Below, piece by piece: positions 55,532 through 63,938 of a stretch of 64,000 nucleotides of DNA (positions are counted from its first letter, which is position 1; every line of letters starts with the position of its first letter). A model generated the notes under the pieces. That model saw only the letters and a list, made by a program, of their open reading frames with translations, was not told where the DNA came from and searched no databases. The translations under genes were made by a program, and so were the position numbers. The DNA lies in contig NZ_CP157355.1 of assembly GCF_040047665.1 (NCBI RefSeq), forward strand, positions 3,519,668 to 3,583,667, read 5' to 3'. The stretch comes from Chitinibacter sp. FCG-7. Its GTDB lineage: Bacteria; Pseudomonadota; Gammaproteobacteria; Burkholderiales; Chitinibacteraceae.

Positions 55532-56353
55532 CTAACAGCAAAAAATCCCCTGCGCTCTAAATTGCTCGCGCACGCGATGCGTCAATTCGGTGCTCGGTGG
55601 TTTAGTGTCGCCCAGCTCATACTTCAGCCCCAGCTCGGCCCATTTGTTTTCGCCCATTTTATGAAAAGGCAGTACTTCTACCCGTTCCAGCACACCGGGG
55701 TAAGCCTGATTCAGCTGCGCCAGATAATCAGCCAGCTTCTGCACGTCGGCTTCGTCATCGGACCAGCCGGGCACCAGCACGTAGCGCAGCCAGATTTTCT
55801 TGCCCATTTTAAATAGCCGCTGGGCAAAATCCAGCGTCGGCTGCAGCGGCTTGCCGGTTAATGCTTCGTATTTTTCCGGGTTCATCTGTTTGATATCGAG
55901 CAGTACCAGATCGATATTGTCGAAATAGGCATCGGGCAAATGCGCCGCCAGAAACCCCTGGGTATCGAGCGCGGTATGCAGCCGCATCTCCTGTTTGGCG
56001 CGGCGGAAAATCTCGCCGATAAAATGCGCCTGCATCAGCGGCTCGCCGCCGGAAATGGTCAAACCACCCGCAACGCGCAGAAAGCTGGCGTATTTGCCAA
56101 TTTCCGCCACGATGGCGTCCACGGTCCACGGCTTGCCCGTGTGCAACTTCCAGGTGTCCGGGTTGTGACAATACAGGCAGCGAAACTGGCAGCCAGACAC
56201 AAACAGTGCAAAGCGCATTCCCGGCCCATCGACCGCTGCGCCCGTTTCGATTGAATGCACGTAGCCAAATTGCTTGCCATCGGCGTCGAAGGCGGCGGGT
56301 ACAATCTCGCCCAGCGGCTTGCCGGGCTGCTCAATGAGTTCGATAGGGGTCAT
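55532..56353 (-). CDS. pflA: Pyruvate formate-lyase-activating enzyme
   Basis: Radical SAM enzyme that installs the glycyl radical on PflB. The 273-residue protein has the cluster motif SGCQFRCLYCHNPDTW (CxxxCxxC, residues about 57-64), the SAM site LTISGGEPLMQ and a TIM-like domain with DLVLLDIKQM. The ATG at 56353 gives MTPIELIEQPG; an upstream extension overlaps a terminator. It lies after the mini glycyl-radical gene and pflB on the same strand. Confidence 0.95.
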   Translation of the reverse strand: MTPIELIEQPGKPLGEIVPAAFDADGKQFGYVHSIETGAAVDGPGMRFALFVSGCQFRCLYCHNPDTWKLHTGKPWTVDAIVAEIGKYASFLRVAGGLTISGGEPLMQAHFIGEIFRRAKQEMRLHTALDTQGFLAAHLPDAYFDNIDLVLLDIKQMNPEKYEALTGKPLQPTLDFAQRLFKMGKKIWLRYVLVPGWSDDEADVQKLADYLAQLNQAYPGVLERVEVLPFHKMGENKWAELGLKYELGDTKPPSTELTHRVREQFRAQGIFCC

Positions 56354-56404
56354 GATTATGCTCGTGGAATTCTCGTGATGATGGGCGCCTTGGCGGCGCG
56401 GCAA

Positions 56405-56434
56405 TAAAAAAACGGATCACCCGGATCCGTTTTT
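56405..56434 (-). terminator. Terminator after the mini glycyl-radical gene
   Basis: Reverse-strand AAAACGGATC-CGGGT-GATCCGTT followed by TTTTTATTGC, starting 20 bases after the stop. It sits upstream of pflA, so pflA may rely on readthrough or its own promoter. Confidence 0.88.
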
Positions 56435-56453
56435 CCTAGATGGCCATTTCAGC

Positions 56454-56639
56454 TTAACACTTTTCGTGGAAGGTCCGGTTAATGACATCAAGCTGCTGCT
56501 CGCGCGTTAATTTGACAAAATTCACCGCGTAACCCGAAACCCGCACGGTCAGCTGTGGATATTTGTCCGGATTGGCCATCGCGTCTTCCAGCGTTTCTTT
56601 ATTCAACACATTCATATTGAGATGAAACAATTGCGCCAT
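56454..56639 (-). CDS. grcA: 61-residue mini glycyl-radical protein (GrcA-like, PflB C-terminus copy)
   Basis: A 61-residue protein nearly identical to the last 60 residues of the neighbouring PflB, including the glycyl-radical loop RVSGYAVNF and the end [17 protein letters not shown]. It has its own ATG with a clear AAGGA ribosome site seven bases upstream and its own terminator, so it is probably expressed. GrcA/YfiD of E. coli (127 residues) repairs oxygen-cleaved PFL with such a domain; this version is half as long and lacks the N-terminal part. It may be a spare-part cofactor or a leftover duplication. Confidence 0.85.
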   Translation of the reverse strand: MAQLFHLNMNVLNKETLEDAMANPDKYPQLTVRVSGYAVNFVKLTREQQLDVINRTFHEKC

Positions 56640-56653
56640 TTTGCTTTCCTTTT

Positions 56654-56702
56654 GGGTATATGACTACAGAGCAATCCAGTATTGGCTTGTAGGGCAATAC
56701 CC
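56654..56702. repeat. 49-bp GGGTAT-N37-ATACCC element, copy 12
   Basis: GGGTATATGACTACAG on the left and CTTGTAGGGCAATACCC on the right. It lies between pflB and the mini glycyl-radical gene, just upstream of the latter's ribosome site. Confidence 0.88.
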
Positions 56703-56732
56703 TTTGAGGCCCACCCTGCTCGCGACACTCAA

Positions 56733-59087
56733 TTAACACTTGGCATGGAAGGTGCGATTGATCACGTCCAGCTGCTGCTCGCGGGTCAATTTCACAAAAT
56801 TCACCGCATAGCCTGAAACACGAATCGTCAATTGCGGATAGTTTTCCGGATGTTCCATCGCATCCATCAAGGTGTCTTTATTCAGTACATTCATATTCAA
56901 ATGGAATAATTGGTCTGGCCCATCTTCCAACGTTTCCAGCTCAGCCAATTTTTGATCCACTTTGTCGGCGCTTTCACACATCGAGCATTCTTCGCCGTGC
57001 GGGCCAAACAAGCCATCAATCGAAGCAGCCAGTGTTTTTACGCGATCTGCGGCGTTGTGACCCAAGGCGTCTGGCGTCATTGACGCAGTCCAGGACACGC
57101 CATCAAGTGCTGATTCGTATGGAATCTTCGATACCGAGAAACCTGCGGCGACAAAACCATTGGTGTCACGGCCATTCATCGGGTTCGCGCCCGGTGAGAA
57201 TGGTGCGCCTGAACGACGGCCGTCTGGCGTATTACCGGTTTTTTTGCCGTAAACCACGTTGGAAGTAATCGTCAACACCGACTGAGTTGGCATTGAATCA
57301 CGGTAGAACACGGGCTGCGCTTTGATTTTTTCCATAAACGCCGTTGACAGCCATACCGCGATGTCATCGGCACGGTCATCGTTATTGCCGTAAGCCGGAT
57401 ATTCGCCTTCAATCACATAATCCACGGCAAGGCCTGATTCATTGCGTTTGATATGCACTTTGGCGTGTTTAACCGCTGACAATGAATCCGCAGCCACCGA
57501 CAAGCCAGCGATACCGCAAGCCATCGTGCGCAAGATGTCACGATCGTGCAGAGCCATCTCGATACGTTCGTACGCGTATTTATCGTGCATGTAGTGAATT
57601 GAATTAAGCGCAGTCACGTAGGTTTTGGCCAGCCAATCAAGCATTTTGTCGTATTTGGCCATCAATTCGTCGTACTCAAGTACATCGCCTTTGATCGGCT
57701 CAAAGCCTTTGGCGACCACTTTGCCGGTTTTCTCGTCCACACCGCCATTAATCGCGTACAACATCGCTTTGGCTAAGTTCACCCGCGCGCCAAAGAACTG
57801 CATTTGTTTGCCCACACGCATCGCCGATACGCAACACGCAATCGCGTAATCATCGCCCCATTTCGGGCGCATCAAATCGTCGTTTTCGTACTGGATCGCA
57901 GAAGTGTCGATCGACACTTTTGCGCAGAATTCTTTAAAGCCTTGCGGGAATGACGTTGACCACAATACAGTCAGATTAGGCTCTGGCGCTGGGCCCAGGT
58001 TATACAGCGTATTGAGTACACGGAAGCTCGATTTGGTCACCAGAGTGCGGCCATCTTCACCGGTGCCGCCAATCGACTCGGTTACCCAGGTTGGATCACC
58101 CGAGAACAGATCATCGTATTCGGGCGTACGCAGGAAGCGGACAATACGCAGTTTCATCACCAGATGGTCGATGTACTCCTGCGCTTGCGCTTCGTCGATA
58201 CGGCCTTCTTTAATGTCGCGCTCAAAATAAATATCCAGGAATGTGGAGATACGGCCAATCGACATTGCTGCGCCGTTTTGCTCTTTCACGGCGGCAAGGT
58301 AGCCGAAGTACAGCCATTGCACGGCTTCCTGTGCCGTGGCGGCTGGGCGGCTGATATCAAAGCCATATTTCTTGGCCATGATTTTCAATTCATTCAACGC
58401 TTTGATCTGCTCGGCCAGCTCTTCGCGAAGACGAATTACTGATTCGGTAAATGGCACATCGTCCAGCTCTACTTTTTCGCGTTTCTTATCCGCAATCAGG
58501 AAATCAACGCCGTACAGAGCGACACGGCGGTAGTCACCGATAATCCGGCCTCGGCCGTAAGAATCTGGCAGGCCGGTAATCACACCCGAGCTGCGACACG
58601 CCATGATTTCCGGCGTATAGGCGTCAAATACGGCATTGTTATGATCTTTGCGGTACTTGGTGTAAATCTCTTCGATTTGCGGGTTCATTTCGAAGTGATA
58701 GGCAGCCAAGCCGTTCTGCACCATGCGTAAACCGCCATTGGGCATAATTGCGCGACGTAGCGGCGCATCGGTTTGCAGGCCAACGATGGTTTCAAGATTT
58801 TTGTTGATATAGCCCGCATCATGCGCAGTGATCGTTGAGCCAAACTGGGCAGAGACTTCCAGCACCCCGCGCTTGCGCTCTTCTTTGAGCAAGGCCGACA
58901 ATTCGCTCCACAATTGAGTTGTTCGCTCGGTCGGGCCCGCAAGGAAGCTATCATCACCGAGATACGGGGTGTAGTTCGCCTGAATGAAATCACGTACTTC
59001 GACCTTGGTTTGCCAGTCACCTGCGGCAAAATCACGCCAGGCGTCCAGTTGTGATTGATCCAAAGATTTGTCGATTGGGGCGTTCAT
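56733..59087 (-). CDS. pflB: Formate C-acetyltransferase (pyruvate formate-lyase)
   Basis: Anaerobic enzyme that turns pyruvate and CoA into acetyl-CoA and formate; 784 residues. The adjacent active-site cysteines are in [11 protein letters not shown] (about 418-419), and the radical glycine lies in RVSGYAVNF near the C-terminus. The ATG at 59087 has AGGAG upstream; a start 36 bases before is unlikely. Its activase gene pflA and the mini copy of its C-terminus lie downstream. Upstream are FNR-like sites and palindromes. Confidence 0.96.
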   Translation of the reverse strand: MNAPIDKSLDQSQLDAWRDFAAGDWQTKVEVRDFIQANYTPYLGDDSFLAGPTERTTQLWSELSALLKEERKRGVLEVSAQFGSTITAHDAGYINKNLETIVGLQTDAPLRRAIMPNGGLRMVQNGLAAYHFEMNPQIEEIYTKYRKDHNNAVFDAYTPEIMACRSSGVITGLPDSYGRGRIIGDYRRVALYGVDFLIADKKREKVELDDVPFTESVIRLREELAEQIKALNELKIMAKKYGFDISRPAATAQEAVQWLYFGYLAAVKEQNGAAMSIGRISTFLDIYFERDIKEGRIDEAQAQEYIDHLVMKLRIVRFLRTPEYDDLFSGDPTWVTESIGGTGEDGRTLVTKSSFRVLNTLYNLGPAPEPNLTVLWSTSFPQGFKEFCAKVSIDTSAIQYENDDLMRPKWGDDYAIACCVSAMRVGKQMQFFGARVNLAKAMLYAINGGVDEKTGKVVAKGFEPIKGDVLEYDELMAKYDKMLDWLAKTYVTALNSIHYMHDKYAYERIEMALHDRDILRTMACGIAGLSVAADSLSAVKHAKVHIKRNESGLAVDYVIEGEYPAYGNNDDRADDIAVWLSTAFMEKIKAQPVFYRDSMPTQSVLTITSNVVYGKKTGNTPDGRRSGAPFSPGANPMNGRDTNGFVAAGFSVSKIPYESALDGVSWTASMTPDALGHNAADRVKTLAASIDGLFGPHGEECSMCESADKVDQKLAELETLEDGPDQLFHLNMNVLNKDTLMDAMEHPENYPQLTIRVSGYAVNFVKLTREQQLDVINRTFHAKC

Positions 59088-59163
59088 GGGAATCTCCTTG
59101 TGGCGATGTCGGCTAGACATCATGGGCCAAAACAGCTTTTGGCGTGTTTTACCATTGCCCGGA

Positions 59164-59184
59164 CGATACGGTATCGGCCGATAC
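59164..59184. promoter_or_regulatory. Nested palindromes upstream of pflB
   Basis: GTATCGGCCGATAC (59171-59184) is a perfect 14-bp palindrome, and CGATAC-G-GTATCG (59164-59176) overlaps it. They lie about 80-97 bases upstream of the pflB start, where an operator would be expected. Confidence 0.45.
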
Positions 59185-59229
59185 TAATAATGACATCAAA
59201 CTATCGTAGCAACTTACACCCAAACAAAC

Positions 59230-59243
59230 TTGATTCAGGTCAG
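59230..59243. promoter_or_regulatory. Degenerate FNR-like site 1 upstream of pflB
   Basis: TTGATTCAGGTCAG has a perfect left half-site and two mismatches in the right half of TTGAT-N4-ATCAA. Weak alone; supported by a better site 11 bases further on and by known FNR control of pfl in other bacteria. Confidence 0.35.
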
Positions 59244-59253
59244 TTTTTTCAGT

Positions 59254-59267
59254 TTGTTGTCGATCAA
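59254..59267. promoter_or_regulatory. FNR-like site 2 upstream of pflB
   Basis: TTGTTGTCGATCAA differs from TTGAT-N4-ATCAA at one position. It lies about 167-180 bases upstream of the pflB start. The 328-bp gap 59088-59415 holds only these regulatory candidates. Confidence 0.5.
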
Positions 59268-59415
59268 AGCTGCCTACATTTGGATACCGCCAACGTGGGA
59301 TCAACTACAGCCCTGATTTGTTACTCATATTCTATTCCTCTGACCAGCCGGAAGACATCGAATTGATTACCCTGACATAGGTAAATATTGACACCGGCCC
59401 TCAGCGGCAAGAATG

Positions 59416-59766
59416 TCAATCAATTTTCCTTCTTGAACACCAGTACCACACCGAGAGCCCCAGCAAAGCGCCCAGCGCATTGGCCAGCATATCGGCTGGA
59501 TCAAAGCTTCGCCAAGGTGTTAGACCTTGGGCAAATTCAATCAGCACACCAAATGTCGTCGCCAGAGCAAAAGCCAGGCCAACGCGGGTACGAACTCGGA
59601 AAATGAGAATCGCTAGGACGGCGTAGCCGATGAAATGCTGGATTTTGTCGCCATGCTGGATGCTAGGCGAGCCAGAGAGAGGCAGTAAAGAGCCGATCAA
59701 TAAGGCCAGCAACCAGATGACAAGCATCCAGTGGCGGTAATTAATGGGTATGGATTGCAATTTCAT
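59416..59766 (-). CDS. VanZ-family membrane protein
   Basis: A 116-residue protein with four hydrophobic helices (WMLVIWLLALLIGSLLP, HFIGYAVLAILIF, LAFALATTFGVLIEFAQGL, ANALGALLGLSVWYW). The segments DKIQHFIGYA and PADMLANALGALLG match VanZ-like proteins of unknown function. It overlaps the Smr gene by four bases. Confidence 0.82.
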   Translation of the reverse strand: MKLQSIPINYRHWMLVIWLLALLIGSLLPLSGSPSIQHGDKIQHFIGYAVLAILIFRVRTRVGLAFALATTFGVLIEFAQGLTPWRSFDPADMLANALGALLGLSVWYWCSRRKID

Positions 59767-60383
59767 TTTGATCGTCCTGATTTTAATAAGACCAATACAG
59801 CGCCATCAGCGCCTTGTGCGGGCTTGGCTTGCGCAAAAGCCAGCACCTCGGCTCGCTGTACCAGCCAGTTTTTCAGCTTGAGTTTGAGTACTGGCTGCCC
59901 GTCACGTGAACTTAACCCCTTACCATGGATAATGCGTACGCAGCGCTGCTGCCTTTGCATGCAGCGATCCAGAAAAACAATCACCTTCTGGCGGGCACTC
60001 TCGGTACTCTCGCCATGCAAATCCAGCTCAGCCTCAATGCCATATTGCCCACGCTTGAGCTTTCTCAGCGCATCCAGACGCAAACCGGGCTTGGCAAAGA
60101 GCAACTGCTCAGTCGCACCCAGCTCATCCCAGGGCCAGAAATCACTGACATCTTCATGCGGCAAAGCCAGCTGGGGCGTTTGCAACTTGGGCCAAGGGCT
60201 TGCAGGAATTTGGGGATGCTCAAATTGGCTAGCCCGATTGATTGGCTTCACACCCTGCATGGCCTTAAGAAACAATTGCTCATCACTTAATGGCGGCTTG
60301 ACCGGGGCTTTGCTGATTGCACGTGTTTGCTCTTTAAGCCGTTTTTGCAATTGTTTGAGTTGATATAAGGTTGCTTTGTCCAT
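59763..60383 (-). CDS. Smr-domain protein (endonuclease-like)
   Basis: A 206-residue protein with a C-terminal Smr domain: LDLHGESTESARQKVIVFL, RIIHGKGLSS and ADGAVLVLLK. Smr domains are nicking endonucleases or RNA-binding modules; this family resembles E. coli SmrA/B (YfcN). The N-terminal 90 residues form a helical extension. It is divergent from hslR. Confidence 0.87.
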   Translation of the reverse strand: MDKATLYQLKQLQKRLKEQTRAISKAPVKPPLSDEQLFLKAMQGVKPINRASQFEHPQIPASPWPKLQTPQLALPHEDVSDFWPWDELGATEQLLFAKPGLRLDALRKLKRGQYGIEAELDLHGESTESARQKVIVFLDRCMQRQQRCVRIIHGKGLSSRDGQPVLKLKLKNWLVQRAEVLAFAQAKPAQGADGAVLVLLKSGRSK

Positions 60384-60449
60384 GTGCAATCAGGCAAGTG
60401 TGTATAGTAAGATGGCAATGCGTTGAAATTATTTGATTGTGCAGAAAAA

Positions 60450-60821
60450 ATGCGTCTGGATAAATGGCTGTGGGCAGCCCGCTTCTTCAAAACCCGCTCT
60501 ATCGCCAGCTCGGCCATCGAAGCTGGACATGTTAACCTGAATGGCGAGCGGGCAAAACCAGCCAGACAACTCAAATTGGGCGATTGCCTGCTGATTCGCG
60601 CCCCACACGGCGAGTTTGAAGTCGAAGTCATGCAGCTGGCCGAACAACGCTGTGCAGCAGAACTGGCCAAAACCCGTTATACCGAAACAGCCCGCAGCGT
60701 CGAAAAACGGCAACGCGACGCATTTGCCAAAGCGCTGCAACCGAGTTTTGATCATCCGCAGATCAAAGGTCGGCCAACCAAAAAATGGCGCCGTCTATTA
60801 ACGACGCTGGACCATTCCTGA
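60450..60821 (+). CDS. hslR: Ribosome-associated heat shock protein Hsp15 (S4 domain)
   Basis: A 123-residue S4-type RNA-binding protein that recycles stalled 50S subunits carrying nascent chains. It starts MRLDKWLWAARFFKTRSIA and contains the S4 core GHVNLNGERAKPARQLKLGD, followed by a basic tail (KGRPTKKWRR). The ATG at 60450 is chosen; a TTG at 60423 gives an unlikely extension. Confidence 0.92.
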   Translation: MRLDKWLWAARFFKTRSIASSAIEAGHVNLNGERAKPARQLKLGDCLLIRAPHGEFEVEVMQLAEQRCAAELAKTRYTETARSVEKRQRDAFAKALQPSFDHPQIKGRPTKKWRRLLTTLDHS

Positions 60822-60841
60822 CCTAGAGTTAGAGAGCTCGC

Positions 60842-62104
60842 ATGCCTATCTATACCAAAAGACTGATTTATTTTGTCGCACCCAATGCGCAGACCTTTGC
60901 TGAACTGGGGCGACAGCTACAGTTTTTCGGGTTTGAATTTATGGTATTCGAGCGCAATAGCGCCCTGCTGGCTGCGCTGTATACAGAAAAGCCCTCCATT
61001 GTGGTGCTTGACGAAAACGGGATGAGCGACAGCAGCGCCGAGCAATGTTTGCCCCTACTGAAAAAGCTGTTCAAAGGGCCGATATTTCTGGCCAATCTGG
61101 GCATTAATCTGGCCGAGCAGCTCGCTTTTTTGCGCACAGGCGTAACCGACTTCATCAGTTACCCGATTCATCTGCAGACGCTGATCGACCGGCTCGATCA
61201 CCTTGAAGAGCTGGAACATATTCTGCCGTACAAGGTGCTGCTGGTGGATGACTCGGACACGGTTGCCAAATGGGCCAGCTCAACACTGAGCGGCGCGGGC
61301 ATGATTGTTAAACATCTGGCCGATCCGCTCAAAATCATTGAATGGCTGGAGGAGTTTCACCCGGATATTCTGCTGCTGGATGTTTATATGCCCGAGTGCC
61401 AAGGCGATGAAATTGCCAAACTGATTCGCCAGCGGCCGCAGTTTGACTCGGTGCCGATTGTTTTTCTGTCCACAGAAACACACCGAGGTCGCCAGCTGAT
61501 GGCTCGCAGCATGGGCGGAGACGATTTTCTGGTGAAAAACATGGAAGCGGATGAGCTGATTGCGGCAGTCAGCATTACCGCCGAGCGCTATCGCACACTT
61601 AGACGCTGGATGACCCGGGATAGCCTGACTGGTTTGCTCAATCACACCAACCTGATTGAAGCCCTAAGCCGTGAAGTCGCCCGGGCGCATAAAGAATCAC
61701 GCCAGCTTTCGTACGCCATGATCGATATTGATCACTTCAAGCAGATCAATGATCGCTACGGCCACAGTGTCGGTGATCGCGTCATCAAAAGCCTCTCGCG
61801 TTTTCTGAAGCAATCGATGCCCAACGCCGATGTGGTCGGCCGCTACGGTGGCGAAGAGTTTGCGCTGATCTGGTCAGACCATACCCAGATCCGTGCGGCT
61901 CAAAGAACCGACGAGCTACGCGCCAAGTTTGCCGAGCTGGCACAAGCCAATACGGATGGCCATTTTGTCGCCACATTTAGCGCAGGCGTCGCCCAGCTGG
62001 AAGAAGGCATGAGCGCCCAAGAGCTGATCGATGCGGCAGACCAGGCGCTCTATCAGGCCAAAGCAGCAGGCCGCAACCAGATTGGTCTGGCGGCTAAAAA
62101 ATAA
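60842..62104 (+). CDS. Diguanylate cyclase with two receiver domains (REC-REC-GGDEF)
   Basis: A 420-residue response regulator of the PleD type. The first REC (1-125) is degenerate; the second (about 130-245) has LLVDDSD, the phospho-Asp in ILLLDVYMPECQG and the Lys in FLVKN. The GGDEF domain (about 255-420) has the active site GRYGGEEFALIW. The residue triplet at the I-site position is PNAD instead of RxxD, so product inhibition is probably lost. No histidine kinase is adjacent. Confidence 0.93.
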   Translation: MPIYTKRLIYFVAPNAQTFAELGRQLQFFGFEFMVFERNSALLAALYTEKPSIVVLDENGMSDSSAEQCLPLLKKLFKGPIFLANLGINLAEQLAFLRTGVTDFISYPIHLQTLIDRLDHLEELEHILPYKVLLVDDSDTVAKWASSTLSGAGMIVKHLADPLKIIEWLEEFHPDILLLDVYMPECQGDEIAKLIRQRPQFDSVPIVFLSTETHRGRQLMARSMGGDDFLVKNMEADELIAAVSITAERYRTLRRWMTRDSLTGLLNHTNLIEALSREVARAHKESRQLSYAMIDIDHFKQINDRYGHSVGDRVIKSLSRFLKQSMPNADVVGRYGGEEFALIWSDHTQIRAAQRTDELRAKFAELAQANTDGHFVATFSAGVAQLEEGMSAQELIDAADQALYQAKAAGRNQIGLAAKK

Positions 62105-62126
62105 TCAACCTTCTCTGACGATCTCA

Positions 62127-63938
62127 ATGCGCATTCACTACAGTATCAAACCTCTCGATCTCGCATCGCACCGTTTTACCGTTCAATTAACCATCACCCA
62201 GCCCGACCCGGCTGGGCAGATTCTGCAACTGCCGTGCTGGATACCGGGCAGTTACCTGATTCGTGAGTTTGCCCGCAATCTGGTGCACATCAGCGCCAGC
62301 TGTGCAGGGCAAGCTGTGACGCTGGAAAAACGCGATAAATCCACTTGGCAAGCGGCGCCCTGCCCAGGCCCGCTGACGGTGAGCTATGAGGTGTATGCCT
62401 TTGATTTATCTGTTCGAGGCGCTTATCTAGATCAGACCCGGGCCTTTTTTAATGGCACCAGCGTCTTTTTGCAGGTAAAAGGGCAAGAGCACCTCCCTTG
62501 CCATATTGAGCTCAATGCACAGGATTTCGCCGCAGGTTCAAACTGGCAGGTCGCCACCGGCCTCAAAGCAGAATCGATTGATGAGGCGGGCTTTGGTAAT
62601 TATGTTGCGTGCAATTATGACGAACTGATTGACTGCCCGGTCGAAGTGAGTGATTTTGCTTCAGTCGAATTTGAGGCGTGTGGCGTGCCGCATCGGATGG
62701 TCATTTCAGGCCGGCATCAGGCTGATCTGGCTCGCCTGAGCCGTGATTTAAAAGCCATCTGCGAATACCAAATTCACCTGTTTGGCGAGCCCGCGCCGTT
62801 TGATCGCTATCTGTTTATGACCATGGCGGTGGGCGATGGGTATGGCGGGCTGGAGCATCGAAACAGTACAGCACTGATTTGCAATCGCAGCGATCTGCCC
62901 CAAGCCGGTGACGAAAGCATTACGCCTGCCTACCGGCAATTTCTGGGTTTGTGCAGCCACGAATACTTTCATAGCTGGAATGTCAAACGCATCAAACCCG
63001 CCACTTTTGCCCCCTACGATCTGCAACAGGAAAATTACACCACCCTGCTTTGGGCTTTTGAAGGCATTACCTCGTATTACGATGACTTGTGCCTGCTGCG
63101 CTCTGGCCTGATTGACTTGGATACCTATCTGCAATTACTCGCGCAGACTGCCACTGCAGTTTATAGGGGGTATGGCCATCAACGCCAAACATTAGAAAAC
63201 TCCAGTATGGATACCTGGGTAAAGTATTATCGCCCGGACGAAAACAGCCCTAATGAGCTGGTCAGCTATTACACCAAAGGGGCACTGGTTGCCCTGTGCC
63301 TGGACTTGCATATCCGCCAGCAGACGCAAAACCGGAAATCACTCGATCACGTCATGCAGGCTCTGTGGCTGCGTTATGGTCGGGACTTTGACCAGCACGG
63401 ACGCGGTGTTGGCGAGCAAGAATGGGAGGCATTGGCCGCCGAGGTCAGCGGGCTTGATCTGCAAGACTTTTTTGACCGGGCATTGCGCAGCACTGAACCG
63501 CTACCGCTATCGGACTTGCTGGATCATATCGGCATTGAAATGCAAGAGCGCCCTGCTACAGGCTCGAATGATAAAGGCGGCTGGCAGGAATCCTTAAGCA
63601 GGCCGGCCTTGAGCTGGGGATGTCGCTACAGCACCGACGCGGCCGGGATTAAAGTAAGCCATGTATTTTATGAACAAGCCGCCTGCCGTGCCGGGCTGGC
63701 CGCAGGTGACGTCATTGTTGCAATTGACGGTTTGCGTGCCAATACGACGCTACTGGAGCGGCTATTTGCCACACCGAGTGCCGCACAAACTCATGTGTTG
63801 CACGTATTTCGGCGCGATGAATTGATGCAGCTGCGACTTGTACCGGACATCGCGCCAGCCGATACAATTGGATTTCAAATAAAAAAAGGATCAAGTCAGC
63901 AGGAGGCTGAAAACCTTTCTTCATTCACAGGAAATTGA
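62127..63938 (+). CDS. M61-family (glycyl) aminopeptidase with PDZ domain
   Basis: A 603-residue metallopeptidase. The zinc motif HEYFHSWNVKRIKP (HExxH, about residues 281-285) and the downstream Glu in FEGITSYYDDL are intact. An N-terminal beta domain comes first and a C-terminal PDZ domain (about 500-590, AGIKVSHVFYEQAACRAGLAAGDVIVAIDG) ends it. No signal peptide is seen. The ATG at 62127 is 22 bases after the GGDEF stop and gives MRIHYSIKP, the usual start. A 49-bp element match lies at 63168-63216. The last 62 bases of the window (63939-64000) show nothing certain. Confidence 0.92.
   Translation: MRIHYSIKPLDLASHRFTVQLTITQPDPAGQILQLPCWIPGSYLIREFARNLVHISASCAGQAVTLEKRDKSTWQAAPCPGPLTVSYEVYAFDLSVRGAYLDQTRAFFNGTSVFLQVKGQEHLPCHIELNAQDFAAGSNWQVATGLKAESIDEAGFGNYVACNYDELIDCPVEVSDFASVEFEACGVPHRMVISGRHQADLARLSRDLKAICEYQIHLFGEPAPFDRYLFMTMAVGDGYGGLEHRNSTALICNRSDLPQAGDESITPAYRQFLGLCSHEYFHSWNVKRIKPATFAPYDLQQENYTTLLWAFEGITSYYDDLCLLRSGLIDLDTYLQLLAQTATAVYRGYGHQRQTLENSSMDTWVKYYRPDENSPNELVSYYTKGALVALCLDLHIRQQTQNRKSLDHVMQALWLRYGRDFDQHGRGVGEQEWEALAAEVSGLDLQDFFDRALRSTEPLPLSDLLDHIGIEMQERPATGSNDKGGWQESLSRPALSWGCRYSTDAAGIKVSHVFYEQAACRAGLAAGDVIVAIDGLRANTTLLERLFATPSAAQTHVLHVFRRDELMQLRLVPDIAPADTIGFQIKKGSSQQEAENLSSFTGN
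63168..63216. repeat. 49-bp element match inside the M61 peptidase gene
   Basis: GGGTAT at 63168 and ATACCT ending at 63216, exact spacing, phase 0 on the gene's own strand. It encodes GYGHQRQTLENSSMDTW; the ExSxDxW part is conserved in M61 peptidases. Inner arms match the consensus poorly. Confidence 0.45.
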
